A stretch of DNA of 64,000 bases from JAKVAV01 sp964635965 (GTDB lineage Bacteria > Bacteroidota > Bacteroidia > Flavobacteriales_D > Cryomorphaceae). Shown here one piece after another: positions 43,755 through 53,163 of the stretch. The first letter of the stretch is position 1; each line of letters begins with the position of its first letter. The notes below the pieces were generated by a model. That model had not been told where the DNA came from. It saw nothing but the letters and a program-made list of their open reading frames with translations, and made no database searches. The position numbers were made by a program, and so were the translations under genes. The DNA lies in contig CAZWQX010000001.1 in NCBI GenBank assembly GCA_964635965.1, positions 1 through 64,000 on the forward strand. Reading direction: 5' to 3'.

Positions 43755-46700
43755 CTAGAGTACAACGTTTACGATTCTCTTTGGAACAACTATTACTTTC
43801 TTAGGTGTTTTGCCATCCAAATACTTGGCTGCTTCAGCCGAATCTAAAACTGCTCGCTCCACTTCTTCTTTTGGTAAATCAGCCGCTAAAGCCAGCTTAA
43901 ATCTCATTTTTCCGTTAAAAGATACAGGATACTCAAACTCATCATCTTCCAAATATTTAGCCTCGAACTTCGGCCAAGGCTGTGCCAAAACGGAATCTGA
44001 ATTCCCTGCCTTTTCCCATATCTCTTCTGCAAAATGCGGAGCGTAAGGAGATATTAATATTGCGAGTTTTTCAATCGACCACCTTGATGTTTCATCGATG
44101 GCTGTCAATTCATTCACCGCAATCATTAAAGTACTCACAACGGTATTCCATGAAAGCCGCTCGAGATCATCTGTTACTTTTTTGATGCAGCGATGGACCG
44201 TCTGGAGCTCTTTCTTGGAAGGATCTCCCTCATTTAGCTCAACATTCCCTTCCTGATTGTGAATCAACCGCCAAAACTTTCGCAAAAAGTTATGCACTCC
44301 ACTAATCCCCTGTGTATCCCAGGGTTTGGACTGCTCCACCGGTCCCAGAAACATCTCGTACATTCTCAATGTGTCGGCACCGTACTCATCACATAATGAA
44401 TCGGGAGTAACAACATTATACCAGCGCTTAGACATCTTTTCGATTTCGTGTCCACAAACCATTTTTCCCTGCTGATTAGGGATAATATAAGCATCTGCAT
44501 ACTGTTTTCTCCAACTTCTAAACCCTTCAATATCAAGGATATCATTATCGACCAAATTAACATCGACGTGGATTGGAGTGACGGTAAATTCAGCTGTAGC
44601 ATTACTGGTATCCATTCCACTGATTTCTTTTAGCTGCTCATGGAGTAGAATTTGAAGTTTGTGAATTACCTCTTGCCTATTCTCTGTGAGATAACCATGT
44701 TTCTTCCAATCATCATAAATCTCTTTTGAGACGAATATTTCAGGAAAATATCTTGGAGAAGGAAGGTCTTCACCGTTAGAAAAACCAGGTATATCATAGT
44801 TGATGATATCCAAGCGATAAACCAAACTCGACCGTCCAAGAATCATCCCTTGATTGATCATTTTGGAAAAAGGCTCATCAAAATCAATACGGCCAAGATC
44901 ATGTAAAAACTTTGTCCAAAAACGCGAATAGAGCAAATGTCCCGTTGCATGCTCCGAGCCACCGATATACAAATCAACCGATCCCCAGTATTTCGCCTTT
45001 TCCTCCGAAAACGGTGCTTCTGAATTCGCAGGATCCATATAACGTAGGAAGTACCAAGAAGAACCCGCCCAGCCAGGCATAGTATTGTATTCCATCCTAT
45101 CACCTTTAAAAATTGGCCAGTCCTCTTTTTTAGCTCTCGCCAAAGGCGGCTCACCTGTTTCGGTTGGCAAGTATTTATCGATAGGAGGCAAAGTCAGCGG
45201 CAATTCATCTTCTCCTAACAATTTCGGGAGTCCATCTTCATAATAGACAGGGAAAGGCTCACCCCAGTAACGTTGACGAGAAAAAATGGCATCTCTTAAT
45301 CGGTAATTCGTTTTACCATATCCAATCCTTTTTTCTTCCAATTCGAAGATGACGGTGTCCATGGCTTTCTCATATCCCATTCCAGTTAAGAAAGCCGATT
45401 CAACCAATTTGGCCTCTTTACCGGGATATGCATCTTCGGATACATCCTTTCCGTCAAAAATATTCGGAATCGGCAAGTCAAATTTTTGAGCAAAAGCGTG
45501 GTCGCGTTCGTCTCCCGAAGGCACGGCCATAACAGCCCCCGTTCCATATCCCGCCAGAACGTAGTCTGCGATCCATACAGGTATATTCTCTCCGGAAAAT
45601 GGATGCTTGGCATAGGCGCCGGTAAATTCCCCGCTTACCGTTTTCACTTCACTCTGTCGTTCTCTTTCCGATTTAGCCATGCTCTTTTTGACATAAGCTT
45701 CCACGGCCTCACGCCTGTCTTCTGATGTAATCGATTTTACCAACTCGTGTTCAGGTGCCAACACCATGAAACTAACTCCGAAAATTGTGTCTGGTCTGGT
45801 TGTAAAAACGTCGATATGACCCGGGTGATCCGCGAGCATGAATCGCACCATTGCCCCTTTGGATTTTCCGATCCAGTTTCGTTGCATTTCCTTAATTGAG
45901 TCTTGCCAATCAACTGAATTCAACCCTTCCAAAAGACGATCCGCATATGCGGTAATTCGAAGGCTCCACTGTTTCATGAGGCGCTGCTCAACAGGATGTC
46001 CACCCCTTTCGCTCAACCCATCTTTTACTTCATCATTAGCTAATACCGTTCCAAGAGCTTCACACCAATTCACCCAGGTTTCGCTCAGATAGGCCAAACG
46101 GAAATGACTCAACACTTCCTCCTTTTGGGCATGGGTCAGGACTTTCCAATCCGTTGCTGTCATTTCACCCACAAAGAATTCGCCAAACGGATATCCGCTC
46201 AGATCAAGGGCTTTGTACCAGTCGCGATCAACGAATGCTTCTACACCGTAAGTTCCGTTTTCTTCGAGTAACTCAATGAGACTTGAAATGCTCTCGGCTC
46301 TATTCGTTTTATTGTTATACCAGCTATTATAGAGTTGCACAAAAATCCATTGTGTCCATCGATAATACTCGGGATCACTGGTTCTCAGCTCTCTACTCCA
46401 GTCATAGTTAAATCCCATTCTTTGAAGTTGCTCTTTGTAACGAGCAATATTCTCTTTGGTAGTGATTGCGGGGTGTTGCCCTGTTTGAATAGCATACTGT
46501 TCTGCAGGAAGACCAAAAGAATCAAATCCCATAGGATGTAAAACATTGTATCCTAGGTGTCTTTTATACCTCGCTATCACATCAGAAGCGATGTATCCAA
46601 GGGGGTGTCCTACATGAAGCCCCGCACCTGATGGGTAAGGAAACATATCCAAAACGTAATACTTTTCCTTGTTGGGATCTTCGGAGACTTTATAAGCTTC

Positions 46701-46757
46701 TGTCTCTTTCCAATGAGACTGCCACTTTGCTTCTATTTCCCTGAAATTATATTCCAT
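43755..46757 (-). CDS. leuS: Leucyl-tRNA synthetase, long form
   Basis: The 1000-residue enzyme charges tRNA-Leu. The HIGH motif is HVGH in GAGLHVGHPLGY (about residues 46-57), the editing domain has TTRPDTIFG, and the KMSKR motif is EKMSKRW near residue 780. It is about 140 residues longer than the Escherichia coli enzyme because of two inserts: one near residues 140-235 and one just before KMSKR (about 655-770). Such inserts are usual in Bacteroidota. A perfect -7 box lies at 46778-46785. It is divergent from ftsX. Confidence 0.97.
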   Translation of the reverse strand: MEYNFREIEAKWQSHWKETEAYKVSEDPNKEKYYVLDMFPYPSGAGLHVGHPLGYIASDVIARYKRHLGYNVLHPMGFDSFGLPAEQYAIQTGQHPAITTKENIARYKEQLQRMGFNYDWSRELRTSDPEYYRWTQWIFVQLYNSWYNNKTNRAESISSLIELLEENGTYGVEAFVDRDWYKALDLSGYPFGEFFVGEMTATDWKVLTHAQKEEVLSHFRLAYLSETWVNWCEALGTVLANDEVKDGLSERGGHPVEQRLMKQWSLRITAYADRLLEGLNSVDWQDSIKEMQRNWIGKSKGAMVRFMLADHPGHIDVFTTRPDTIFGVSFMVLAPEHELVKSITSEDRREAVEAYVKKSMAKSERERQSEVKTVSGEFTGAYAKHPFSGENIPVWIADYVLAGYGTGAVMAVPSGDERDHAFAQKFDLPIPNIFDGKDVSEDAYPGKEAKLVESAFLTGMGYEKAMDTVIFELEEKRIGYGKTNYRLRDAIFSRQRYWGEPFPVYYEDGLPKLLGEDELPLTLPPIDKYLPTETGEPPLARAKKEDWPIFKGDRMEYNTMPGWAGSSWYFLRYMDPANSEAPFSEEKAKYWGSVDLYIGGSEHATGHLLYSRFWTKFLHDLGRIDFDEPFSKMINQGMILGRSSLVYRLDIINYDIPGFSNGEDLPSPRYFPEIFVSKEIYDDWKKHGYLTENRQEVIHKLQILLHEQLKEISGMDTSNATAEFTVTPIHVDVNLVDNDILDIEGFRSWRKQYADAYIIPNQQGKMVCGHEIEKMSKRWYNVVTPDSLCDEYGADTLRMYEMFLGPVEQSKPWDTQGISGVHNFLRKFWRLIHNQEGNVELNEGDPSKKELQTVHRCIKKVTDDLERLSWNTVVSTLMIAVNELTAIDETSRWSIEKLAILISPYAPHFAEEIWEKAGNSDSVLAQPWPKFEAKYLEDDEFEYPVSFNGKMRFKLALAADLPKEEVERAVLDSAEAAKYLDGKTPKKVIVVPKRIVNVVL

Positions 46758-46777
46758 GTTTCTGCGTTAGAGAGCTG

Positions 46778-46785
46778 CAAATTTA
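46778..46785 (-). promoter_or_regulatory. Candidate -7 box for leuS
   Basis: TAAATTTG on the minus strand matches TAnnTTTG exactly; the leader would be about 15 bases. No clear -33 TTG. The same octamer precedes tRNA-Gln at 79-86. Confidence 0.5.
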
Positions 46786-46835
46786 TTAAATCCTGATGGT
46801 GGAATTGCTTTGTTTTATGCTTGATTTGAAAGGAT

Positions 46836-46867
46836 TGATCAAGCAATTGGAAATATTTCTACTTTAG
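46836..46867 (+). promoter_or_regulatory. Candidate promoter of the ftsX gene cluster
   Basis: TTG at 46836-46838 is followed after 21 bases by TACTTTAG (46860-46867), one base off TAnnTTTG, and 9 bases before the ATG of ftsX. It would drive the ftsX-uppP-truB unit. Confidence 0.4.
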
Positions 46868-46876
46868 CCCTCCTCA

Positions 46877-47752
46877 ATGTCAAATGCTCCTGATAAATAC
46901 GCAAAAAGAAGAGCTAGAACCAGCGCCGTATCTACGGTAATTGGGATAAGTTTAGTGCTCTTCATGTTGGGGATTCTATCGATATTGGTATTGAATGCGA
47001 GCAAGCTTTCGACCTATGTCAAAGAGAACATTCGAATAGAACTTTTTCTTGAACAGGATTTGAGTGAAGGTGAGATAACTCGATTGCGAAAAGAGATAGA
47101 TGCCTTGCCTTTTGCGAGAACTAACACCTACATTTCAAAAACTGAAGCTGCTGAGAAATTACAAAATGAACTCGGGGAAGACTTCATGGCTTTTCTCTCC
47201 TACAATCCTCTACCGGACGTTCTTGAGCTCGGAATAGAATTGGAATACACAAAACCGGATAGCATTTCAACTATCGCGGAAATGCTGGAAAACAGATCAG
47301 AGATAAATGAGGTGGTTTATAGTCCGAATTTGGTGCGACAAATCGACAGGAATGTCAACAAGATTAGTCTGGCGCTCTTGGCATTCAGCGGATTGCTGCT
47401 TCTGGTTGCAATCGCTCTCATAAATAATACCATACGACTGACTATTTACTCGAAGCGCTTCACCATCAGGAGTATGCAATTAGTAGGAGCTACTTCGGGA
47501 TTTATCCAAAGACCTTTTGTTTGGAATGGAGTTCTTCAAGGACTTTATTCGGGCTTCATAGCCATCTTGTTGATATTAGGAATTCTTTTCGCAGTAAAAT
47601 CAGAGATTCCCGAGTTTTTTGAATTCAATGACCTCGTAATGTTTGTTAAACTATTCGGGTTGGTTTCCGTTTTAGGAATGTTCATATCAGGAATATCCAC
47701 GTTATTTGCAGTACGGCGTTATCTTAGGATGGACGCTTCAAAAATCTATTAA
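46877..47752 (+). CDS. ftsX: Cell division protein FtsX (permease-like)
   Basis: A 291-residue inner-membrane protein with one N-terminal helix (about residues 18-42), a ~110-residue extracytoplasmic domain, and three helices in the second half with the FtsX/MacB-type permease core (RFTIRSMQLVGATSGFI). FtsX with the ATPase FtsE controls peptidoglycan hydrolases at the septum. ftsE is not in this window. The gene heads a run of ftsX, DUF3098, uppP and truB with gaps or overlaps of a few bases. Confidence 0.93.
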   Translation: MSNAPDKYAKRRARTSAVSTVIGISLVLFMLGILSILVLNASKLSTYVKENIRIELFLEQDLSEGEITRLRKEIDALPFARTNTYISKTEAAEKLQNELGEDFMAFLSYNPLPDVLELGIELEYTKPDSISTIAEMLENRSEINEVVYSPNLVRQIDRNVNKISLALLAFSGLLLLVAIALINNTIRLTIYSKRFTIRSMQLVGATSGFIQRPFVWNGVLQGLYSGFIAILLILGILFAVKSEIPEFFEFNDLVMFVKLFGLVSVLGMFISGISTLFAVRRYLRMDASKIY

Positions 47753-47756
47753 TAAA

Positions 47757-48014
47757 ATGAGCCGCGCCGATAATACTAGTCAAGAAACTTTCGCATTAGC
47801 AAGAAGCAACTACAAACTCATGTTGATTGGTATAGGAGTTGTTGTTTTGGGATTTATTCTGATGATTGGCGGTGGAACAGAAGATCCAATGGAGTTTAAT
47901 GAGGACATCTTTAGTTTCAGAAGGATTACACTTGCTCCGATAATTGTTCTTGCCGGATACGTGGTAATCTTCTATTCGATTCTAAAAAAAGGCGGTTCGA
48001 CTAAAGAGTCATGA
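47757..48014 (+). CDS. DUF3098 family small membrane protein
   Basis: An 85-residue protein with two membrane helices and the acidic loop GGTEDPMEFNEDIFSFRR between them, a hallmark of DUF3098, which is found mainly in Bacteroidota beside ftsX and uppP. The function is unknown; the context suggests the cell envelope. The ATG at 47757 is 4 bases after ftsX; the longer frame overlaps ftsX and is less likely. Its stop overlaps the start of uppP (ATGA). Confidence 0.88.
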   Translation: MSRADNTSQETFALARSNYKLMLIGIGVVVLGFILMIGGGTEDPMEFNEDIFSFRRITLAPIIVLAGYVVIFYSILKKGGSTKES

Positions 48015-48811
48015 GTGTATTAGAAGCCTTGATTCTCGGAATCATTCAAGGTCTTACGGAGTTTCTTCCCGTTAGCAGTTCAGGTCACTTGGAGTTAACT
48101 AAAGCCCTTTTCGGTGATGGGTTAGCCGCCGAAGAAAGCATGCTCTTTACTATAGCCGTCCATGGGGCTACAGCGCTCAGTACTGTTGTCGTTTTTCGAA
48201 AGGATATAGCACAATTAGTTTCAGGCTTATTTCAATTTAAGAAGAACGAAAGCTCAGCATTTGCACTCCATGTAATCGTAAGTATGATTCCTGTTTTCTG
48301 TGTGGGAATGTTTTTCAAGGATGAGATCGAACAACTTTTTGAGGGCAATCTTCTTTTAGTAGGTGCCTCCTTGATATTCACCGCAGTATTGCTTTACAGC
48401 ACAACGCGAATTCCGGCTAAGGAAGGAAAAGTTACGGTAGGAAAGGCACTGCTTATAGGTATTTCGCAAGCCATTGCTGTTTTACCCGGGGTATCGCGCT
48501 CAGGATCTACTATTTCGACTGCCCTTCTTGCGGGTGTTTCAAGGGAAAGAGCGGCCAGGTTTTCATTTCTCATGGTTTTACCTGTAATCCTCGGGGCAAT
48601 GATTTTAGAATTCAAAGATTTTCTTGAAGTTCAACCACAGCGCACAATTGATAATAATGCCTTGATTACGGGCTTCACGGCGGCATTCTTTTCCGGAATT
48701 CTCGCTTGTCGGTGGATGATTGCTCTTGTCAAAAGAAGCAAGCTGGATTATTTTGCCTATTACTGTTTAGCCGTCGGAGCAATTGCCGTTGCCTATTCCT
48801 TCTTTGCATGA
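48011..48811 (+). CDS. uppP: Undecaprenyl-diphosphatase
   Basis: The 266-residue UppP (BacA) has about eight membrane spans and the two catalytic motifs EFLPVSSSGHLE (about residues 17-28) and PGVSRSGSTIS (about 156-166). It releases undecaprenyl phosphate from the diphosphate so the lipid carrier for peptidoglycan and other glycans can be reused; high dosage gives bacitracin resistance. It is coupled by four-base overlaps to DUF3098 upstream and truB downstream. Confidence 0.96.
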   Translation: MSVLEALILGIIQGLTEFLPVSSSGHLELTKALFGDGLAAEESMLFTIAVHGATALSTVVVFRKDIAQLVSGLFQFKKNESSAFALHVIVSMIPVFCVGMFFKDEIEQLFEGNLLLVGASLIFTAVLLYSTTRIPAKEGKVTVGKALLIGISQAIAVLPGVSRSGSTISTALLAGVSRERAARFSFLMVLPVILGAMILEFKDFLEVQPQRTIDNNALITGFTAAFFSGILACRWMIALVKRSKLDYFAYYCLAVGAIAVAYSFFA

Positions 48812-49539
48812 ATTACAACCCCGCAACCGAGGTTGAAAGGTTTCTTGAAGGTCAACTTTTACTGATCGATAAACCCCTGGGCTGGACCAGTTTCGATGCC
48901 GTGAAATCTGTTCGATTTACTATTCGAAAAAAATTTGGGCTTCGAAAATTAAAGGTTGGGCATGCAGGAACTCTAGATCCTCTTGCCACAGGTTTGTTGG
49001 TTATCTGCACCGGAAAATTTACCAAGAAAATCAGTGATCTATCGCAAGAGCATAAGACCTATACCGGAGTGATTCGTTTGGGTTCAACAACTCCATCTTA
49101 TGATCTGGAAACTGAACCTGAAAACGAAAAGTCTACTGATCACATTAAGTCTGCTGACGTTGAAACTGCCTTGGAGAAATTTCGAGGTCCAATTATGCAA
49201 GTTCCACCGATTTTCTCGGCCAAAAAAGTTGATGGAAAACGAGCCTACAACGCAGCGAGAAAAGGAGAAGACTTAGTTTTAGAACCGAGGCCTGTGATCA
49301 TTCATAGTTTCGAAGTTTCTACAGATACATTCCCTGACATATCTTTTAAAATTGAGTGTAGCAAGGGAACATATATTCGATCGATAGCACATGATCTTGG
49401 CCAAACCCTTGGCTGTGGAGCCCACTTGATTGAGCTGAGGCGCACTAAAGTTGGGGATTACGCAGTCGAAAACGCCATCGATCCGGAAGATTTCAGGAAG
49501 ATACTTTGGGGTGATGATGAGATCATAAATGATAGGTGA
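48808..49539 (+). CDS. truB: tRNA pseudouridine-55 synthase
   Basis: A 243-residue TruB, which makes pseudouridine 55 in the T loop of tRNAs. The catalytic aspartate is in GHAGTLDPLATG, preceded by IDKPLGWTSFD. The frame is open upstream, but ATG at 48808 overlaps the uppP stop (ATGA) and gives the normal N-terminus. The stop codon lies in a perfect inverted repeat GGTGAA-TTA-TTCACC (49535-49549), which may form a weak hairpin before queA. Confidence 0.95.
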   Translation: MNYNPATEVERFLEGQLLLIDKPLGWTSFDAVKSVRFTIRKKFGLRKLKVGHAGTLDPLATGLLVICTGKFTKKISDLSQEHKTYTGVIRLGSTTPSYDLETEPENEKSTDHIKSADVETALEKFRGPIMQVPPIFSAKKVDGKRAYNAARKGEDLVLEPRPVIIHSFEVSTDTFPDISFKIECSKGTYIRSIAHDLGQTLGCGAHLIELRRTKVGDYAVENAIDPEDFRKILWGDDEIINDR

Positions 49540-49558
49540 ATTATTCACCCGTTTTCAT

Positions 49559-49566
49559 TAACTTCG
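49559..49566 (+). promoter_or_regulatory. Candidate -7 box for queA
   Basis: TAACTTCG (TAnnTTCG variant) lies 33 bases before the queA ATG, identical to the octamer before ispG. The leader would be about 28 bases. Confidence 0.35.
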
Positions 49567-49599
49567 CAGCCGCTTTTTTGCCCCATAAAAACGTATTGG

Positions 49600-50649
49600 A
49601 TGAAACTTTCGAAGTTCAAATTCAACCTTCCTCAAGAGCTCATAGCCCAGTATCCTTCAGAAAACCGAGATGAAAGCCGCCTTTTAGTTCTTCATCGTGA
49701 AACAGGAGATATTGAGCACAAAACCTTTAAAGAGGTTCTTGATTATTTTGATGAGAATGACTCTTTCGTGATGAACAACACGAAGGTATTTCCTGCGAGA
49801 TTATATGGGAATAAAGAAAAGACCGGAGCAAAAATTGAGGTGTTTCTCCTCCGCGAGTTAAACAGAGAAAGCTTGCTTTGGGATGTGCTTGTTGATCCTG
49901 CGCGTAAAATTCGAATCGGAAACAAACTCTACTTTGGAGAAAACGATGAGTTGGTAGCAGAAGTAATCGACAATACTACCTCTAGAGGAAGAACGTTGCG
50001 ATTCCTCTTTGACGGACCATACGAAGATTTCAAGAACACCATGATGTCCTTGGGTGAGACACCTGTGCCCAAGTATATCGGGCGTCCTGTTGAAGAGATG
50101 GATGAGGATCGTTACCAGACGATATTTGCCGAAGTTGAAGGAGCCGTAGCCGTTCCAACAGCTGGTTTGCACTTCAGCCGCGAGTTGCTAAAACGAATGG
50201 AGCTCAAGGGAATTCACTTTGCCCCAATTACTCTGCACGTTGGTTTAGGAACATTCCGCCCTGTTGAAGTCGAAGATTTAACCAAGCATAAAATGGACAG
50301 CGAACAAATGTTCATTAGTCAAGGATCAGCTGACAGGGTAAATCAAACAAAACTTGCAAAAGGGAAAGTTTGCGTTGTGGGAACTACCGCAATGAGAGCG
50401 GTTGAAACTTCTGTATCAACGGAAGGCTTATTGAAGCCATTTGAAGGTTGGACGAATAAGTTTATTTTCCCTCCATATGAATTCTCAATCGCCAATGCGA
50501 TGATCAGCAATCTTCACGCTCCTGAGAGCACCTTGCTGATGCAAGTTGCCGCTTTCGGAGGATATGAGAATGTGATGAACGCCTACAAAGTAGCAATCAA
50601 AGAGAAATACCGTTTCTTGGCATATGGGGATGCCATGTTGATTATCTAA
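49600..50649 (+). CDS. queA: S-adenosylmethionine:tRNA ribosyltransferase-isomerase
   Basis: A 349-residue QueA, which builds epoxyqueuosine on tRNA from preQ1 and the ribosyl part of SAM. It starts with the usual LSKFKFNLPQELIAQYPSE-type opening and includes GLHFS and HVGLGTFRPV, the conserved active-site segments. Length is normal for the family. ispD follows after 7 bases. Confidence 0.96.
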   Translation: MKLSKFKFNLPQELIAQYPSENRDESRLLVLHRETGDIEHKTFKEVLDYFDENDSFVMNNTKVFPARLYGNKEKTGAKIEVFLLRELNRESLLWDVLVDPARKIRIGNKLYFGENDELVAEVIDNTTSRGRTLRFLFDGPYEDFKNTMMSLGETPVPKYIGRPVEEMDEDRYQTIFAEVEGAVAVPTAGLHFSRELLKRMELKGIHFAPITLHVGLGTFRPVEVEDLTKHKMDSEQMFISQGSADRVNQTKLAKGKVCVVGTTAMRAVETSVSTEGLLKPFEGWTNKFIFPPYEFSIANAMISNLHAPESTLLMQVAAFGGYENVMNAYKVAIKEKYRFLAYGDAMLII

Positions 50650-50656
50650 GTTTCCA

Positions 50657-51328
50657 ATGGGGAAAAAGGCCGTAATCATCGTTGCCGGGGGAACCGGAAC
50701 ACGAATGAATCTCAATACGGCCAAGCAGTTTTTACCACTTGGCGAGAAACCGATTATCCTTCACACATTCGAGGCGTTTCGACTGTACGATCCCTCAATG
50801 GAGTTTATACTCGTGCTCTTTAAAGAATTGCATGGTGAATGGGACAAAATCCGTAAGGATTACGGTTTCGAACTTTCTCACAAAGTAGTTGAGGGCGGCA
50901 AAGAACGGTTTCATTCTGTTTTGAATGGAATCAATGCACTTAGTGATGAAGTAGAGCTGGTAGCCGTTCACGATGCAGTGCGTCCTTTCGTTTCCTCCAA
51001 TACTATTGATCGCTGCTTTGGAGAAGCCGAGATTTCCGGTGCGGCCATCCCGGGAATTCCCGTAACGGATACCATTCGAAGAGTTCGAGATGCATCGAGC
51101 GTTACCATCCCTCGAAAGGAACTTATGGCCATACAAACTCCTCAATGTTTCAAAGCAAACACCTTAAAAGAAGCATATCGAACTGAGTATCGCGACGTTT
51201 TTACCGATGATGCATCTGTAGTAGAATTCGCCAACCAGCCCGTTCAAATAGTTGAAGGAAACAGGAGGAATATAAAAATCACCACCCGCGAAGATTTACT
51301 CATAGCACATGCATTTTTAAAAGGTTAA
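50657..51328 (+). CDS. ispD: 2-C-methyl-D-erythritol 4-phosphate cytidylyltransferase
   Basis: A 223-residue IspD, which makes CDP-methylerythritol in the MEP pathway. The nucleotide-binding loop is VAGGTGTRMN (about residues 9-18), the second signature is VHDAVRPFVS, and the C-terminal DDASVVE motif is present. Together with ispG at 36516 this supports MEP-type isoprenoid synthesis in the organism. Confidence 0.95.
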   Translation: MGKKAVIIVAGGTGTRMNLNTAKQFLPLGEKPIILHTFEAFRLYDPSMEFILVLFKELHGEWDKIRKDYGFELSHKVVEGGKERFHSVLNGINALSDEVELVAVHDAVRPFVSSNTIDRCFGEAEISGAAIPGIPVTDTIRRVRDASSVTIPRKELMAIQTPQCFKANTLKEAYRTEYRDVFTDDASVVEFANQPVQIVEGNRRNIKITTREDLLIAHAFLKG

Positions 51329-51371
51329 CCCTTATCAAGTCGTTGGTTTCATTCCACCTTATCGCATTCAG

Positions 51372-51379
51372 TACCTTTG
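51372..51379 (+). promoter_or_regulatory. Candidate -7 box for rlmN (leaderless)
   Basis: TACCTTTG matches TAnnTTTG exactly and ends 5 bases before the GTG start of rlmN, so the start codon would fall at or within a base or two of the transcription start. Confidence 0.45.
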
Positions 51380-51384
51380 CATCC

Positions 51385-52446
51385 GTGAAAGCACCCAAAG
51401 ACATTCGAAAACTAAGCAAAGCGGAGTTGATTGAACACTTCGAGCAGATGGGGGAAAAATCATTTCGAGGTAAACAGGTTTTCGAGTGGCTCTGGACAAA
51501 ACGGGCTCGCGATTTTGACGAAATGACAAATCTGCCTTTGTCACTTAGAGAGCGACTTAAAGAAGAGTTTGTCATAAAAAGCATGCGAATTGCAGACAAA
51601 CAAATTAGCTCAGACGGAACCATCAAATACGCGTTCAAAATGAGCGATGGCCCCGTAGTGGAAGGAGTTCTAATTCCAACACAGAACCGAACTACGGCAT
51701 GTATTTCTTCTCAAGTGGGCTGTAGTTTGAGTTGTAAATTTTGTGCAACAGGCAAATTAAAGAGGCTTAGAAATCTGGAGGCATATGAGATTTATGATCA
51801 GGTCTCAGAGATATACCAAGATGCGGAAATTCTTCGCGATAAACCCCTTTCAAATATTGTTTACATGGGAATGGGAGAACCCTTATTGAATTACGGAAAT
51901 GTGCTTGAGTCAACTTTCCGCATTGCTGATGATAAAGGGCTCGGAATGTCACCGAAGCGAATTACGGTCAGCACGGCCGGAATTGCTAAAATGATTCAAA
52001 AGCTCGGCGATGATGAAGTAAGATTTAATCTGGCATTGTCACTTCATGCGGCAAATGATGCGAAGCGAAATGAGATTATGCCAATTAACGAGTCGAACAA
52101 CCTCGAAGTATTGGCCGATTCATTGAAGTACTTTCACGAAAAAACAGGCAGTCGGGTCACGTTTGAATACATAATTTTTAAAGGCTTCAATGACGAAATT
52201 GAAGATGCTCAGGAACTGGCTGAATTTGCAAAATGTGTCCCTTGCAAAATCAATATCATCGAGTACAATCCAATCGATGGAGAGGAATTCGAACAGGCTG
52301 ACCCTGAAAAAGTTGATGCCTTTGCCGACTATTTGGAGAGCCGGAATCTAATCGTGAATGTTCGTCGAAGCCGTGGGAAAGACATCGATGCTGCCTGCGG
52401 CCAACTAGCGAATAAAAATAAAGCTGCCCTCAAGTCAGCGCCCTAG
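51385..52446 (+). CDS. rlmN: 23S rRNA (adenine-2503) / tRNA (adenine-37) methyltransferase RlmN
   Basis: A 353-residue radical SAM methyltransferase. The cluster motif is CSLSCKFCATG (CxxxCxxC), preceded by SSQVG, and the second catalytic cysteine is in the C-terminal AACGQL. It forms C2-methyladenosine in 23S rRNA and some tRNAs. The frame is open from a TTG at 51343, but the GTG at 51385 gives the normal N-terminus (KAPKDIRKLS). It converges with the outer-membrane protein gene; the two stop codons overlap in a CTAG. Confidence 0.94.
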   Translation: MKAPKDIRKLSKAELIEHFEQMGEKSFRGKQVFEWLWTKRARDFDEMTNLPLSLRERLKEEFVIKSMRIADKQISSDGTIKYAFKMSDGPVVEGVLIPTQNRTTACISSQVGCSLSCKFCATGKLKRLRNLEAYEIYDQVSEIYQDAEILRDKPLSNIVYMGMGEPLLNYGNVLESTFRIADDKGLGMSPKRITVSTAGIAKMIQKLGDDEVRFNLALSLHAANDAKRNEIMPINESNNLEVLADSLKYFHEKTGSRVTFEYIIFKGFNDEIEDAQELAEFAKCVPCKINIIEYNPIDGEEFEQADPEKVDAFADYLESRNLIVNVRRSRGKDIDAACGQLANKNKAALKSAP

Positions 52447-53123
52447 AATCCCAGTCCTAATCGAACACCAAAATCCCAACCAAAAGCAATTTCTTCCAGA
52501 GGCTCAATGAAGTAAGCCGACGGATCATTTAAGTCCGTTGATCTGACAATTTGAAAGTCTTTGAATCGAATCGCCGGTCCTGTATAGATATCGAAGAATA
52601 AATTACTTGTAAGGGAAAGGAGTTGGAACCCGATTTTCGAAGAAGCGCTCAGAATATTTCTATTGTCTTCAAATACATCTCCGGTGAGGGTTCCCGTAGA
52701 ATCAAAAACGGCAAAACCCTTGGAATAAGTCCTGTAGTTGATCCCGAGATCCAGATACAATCCGTCAGGTTCTTCGAGATCTTCAAAATACCGTCTCACC
52801 GAGAAGGATATGCTGTATCCGGTCTGAATATCAATATTTTCACCAAAGTTATCCAATTCATAATCGAACCAGCCTGCGGTATAATTCCTACGAGTTATCC
52901 CTGCAGCTATTTGGAATGAAAATTGATTCGAAATTACCCGCTCGTAATAAATCCGAAAATCTCCATAAAGAATCTGAACCGGATCGAATTTTATGGCGTT
53001 TTGAATAAGGATTAGGGTGTCTTGCTCAAATTCATATTCCTCCTCGGCTTCATTTTGTCCAAAGGCATATTGTGCGCAAAGTAGGGCCAACAAGAATGTA
53101 TATTTGTGCAAGGTAATCTTCAA
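52443..53123 (-). CDS. Predicted outer-membrane beta-barrel protein
   Basis: A protein of about 226 residues with a signal peptide (KITLHKYTFLLALLC, cleavage near FGQ) and alternating beta strands of the small OmpA/DUF3575-like barrel type, ending in GVRLGLGF with a terminal phenylalanine suited to the Bam machinery. No specific function is recognisable. No ATG is available: TTG codons at 53150, 53123 and 53111 are possible, and 53123 gives the best signal peptide. Its 5' end faces a second secreted protein gene 40 bases away. Confidence 0.7.
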   Translation of the reverse strand: MKITLHKYTFLLALLCAQYAFGQNEAEEEYEFEQDTLILIQNAIKFDPVQILYGDFRIYYERVISNQFSFQIAAGITRRNYTAGWFDYELDNFGENIDIQTGYSISFSVRRYFEDLEEPDGLYLDLGINYRTYSKGFAVFDSTGTLTGDVFEDNRNILSASSKIGFQLLSLTSNLFFDIYTGPAIRFKDFQIVRSTDLNDPSAYFIEPLEEIAFGWDFGVRLGLGF

Positions 53124-53163
53124 TTTGACGCTGTTTTTGAAGCAAGCCAAGATAGTTAGATTT

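Noticed and set aside
49535..49549. GGTGAA-TTA-TTCACC palindrome after truB as a terminator
   Set aside because: The stem is short and AT-rich in the centre and lacks a clean T run, so it is only noted within truB.
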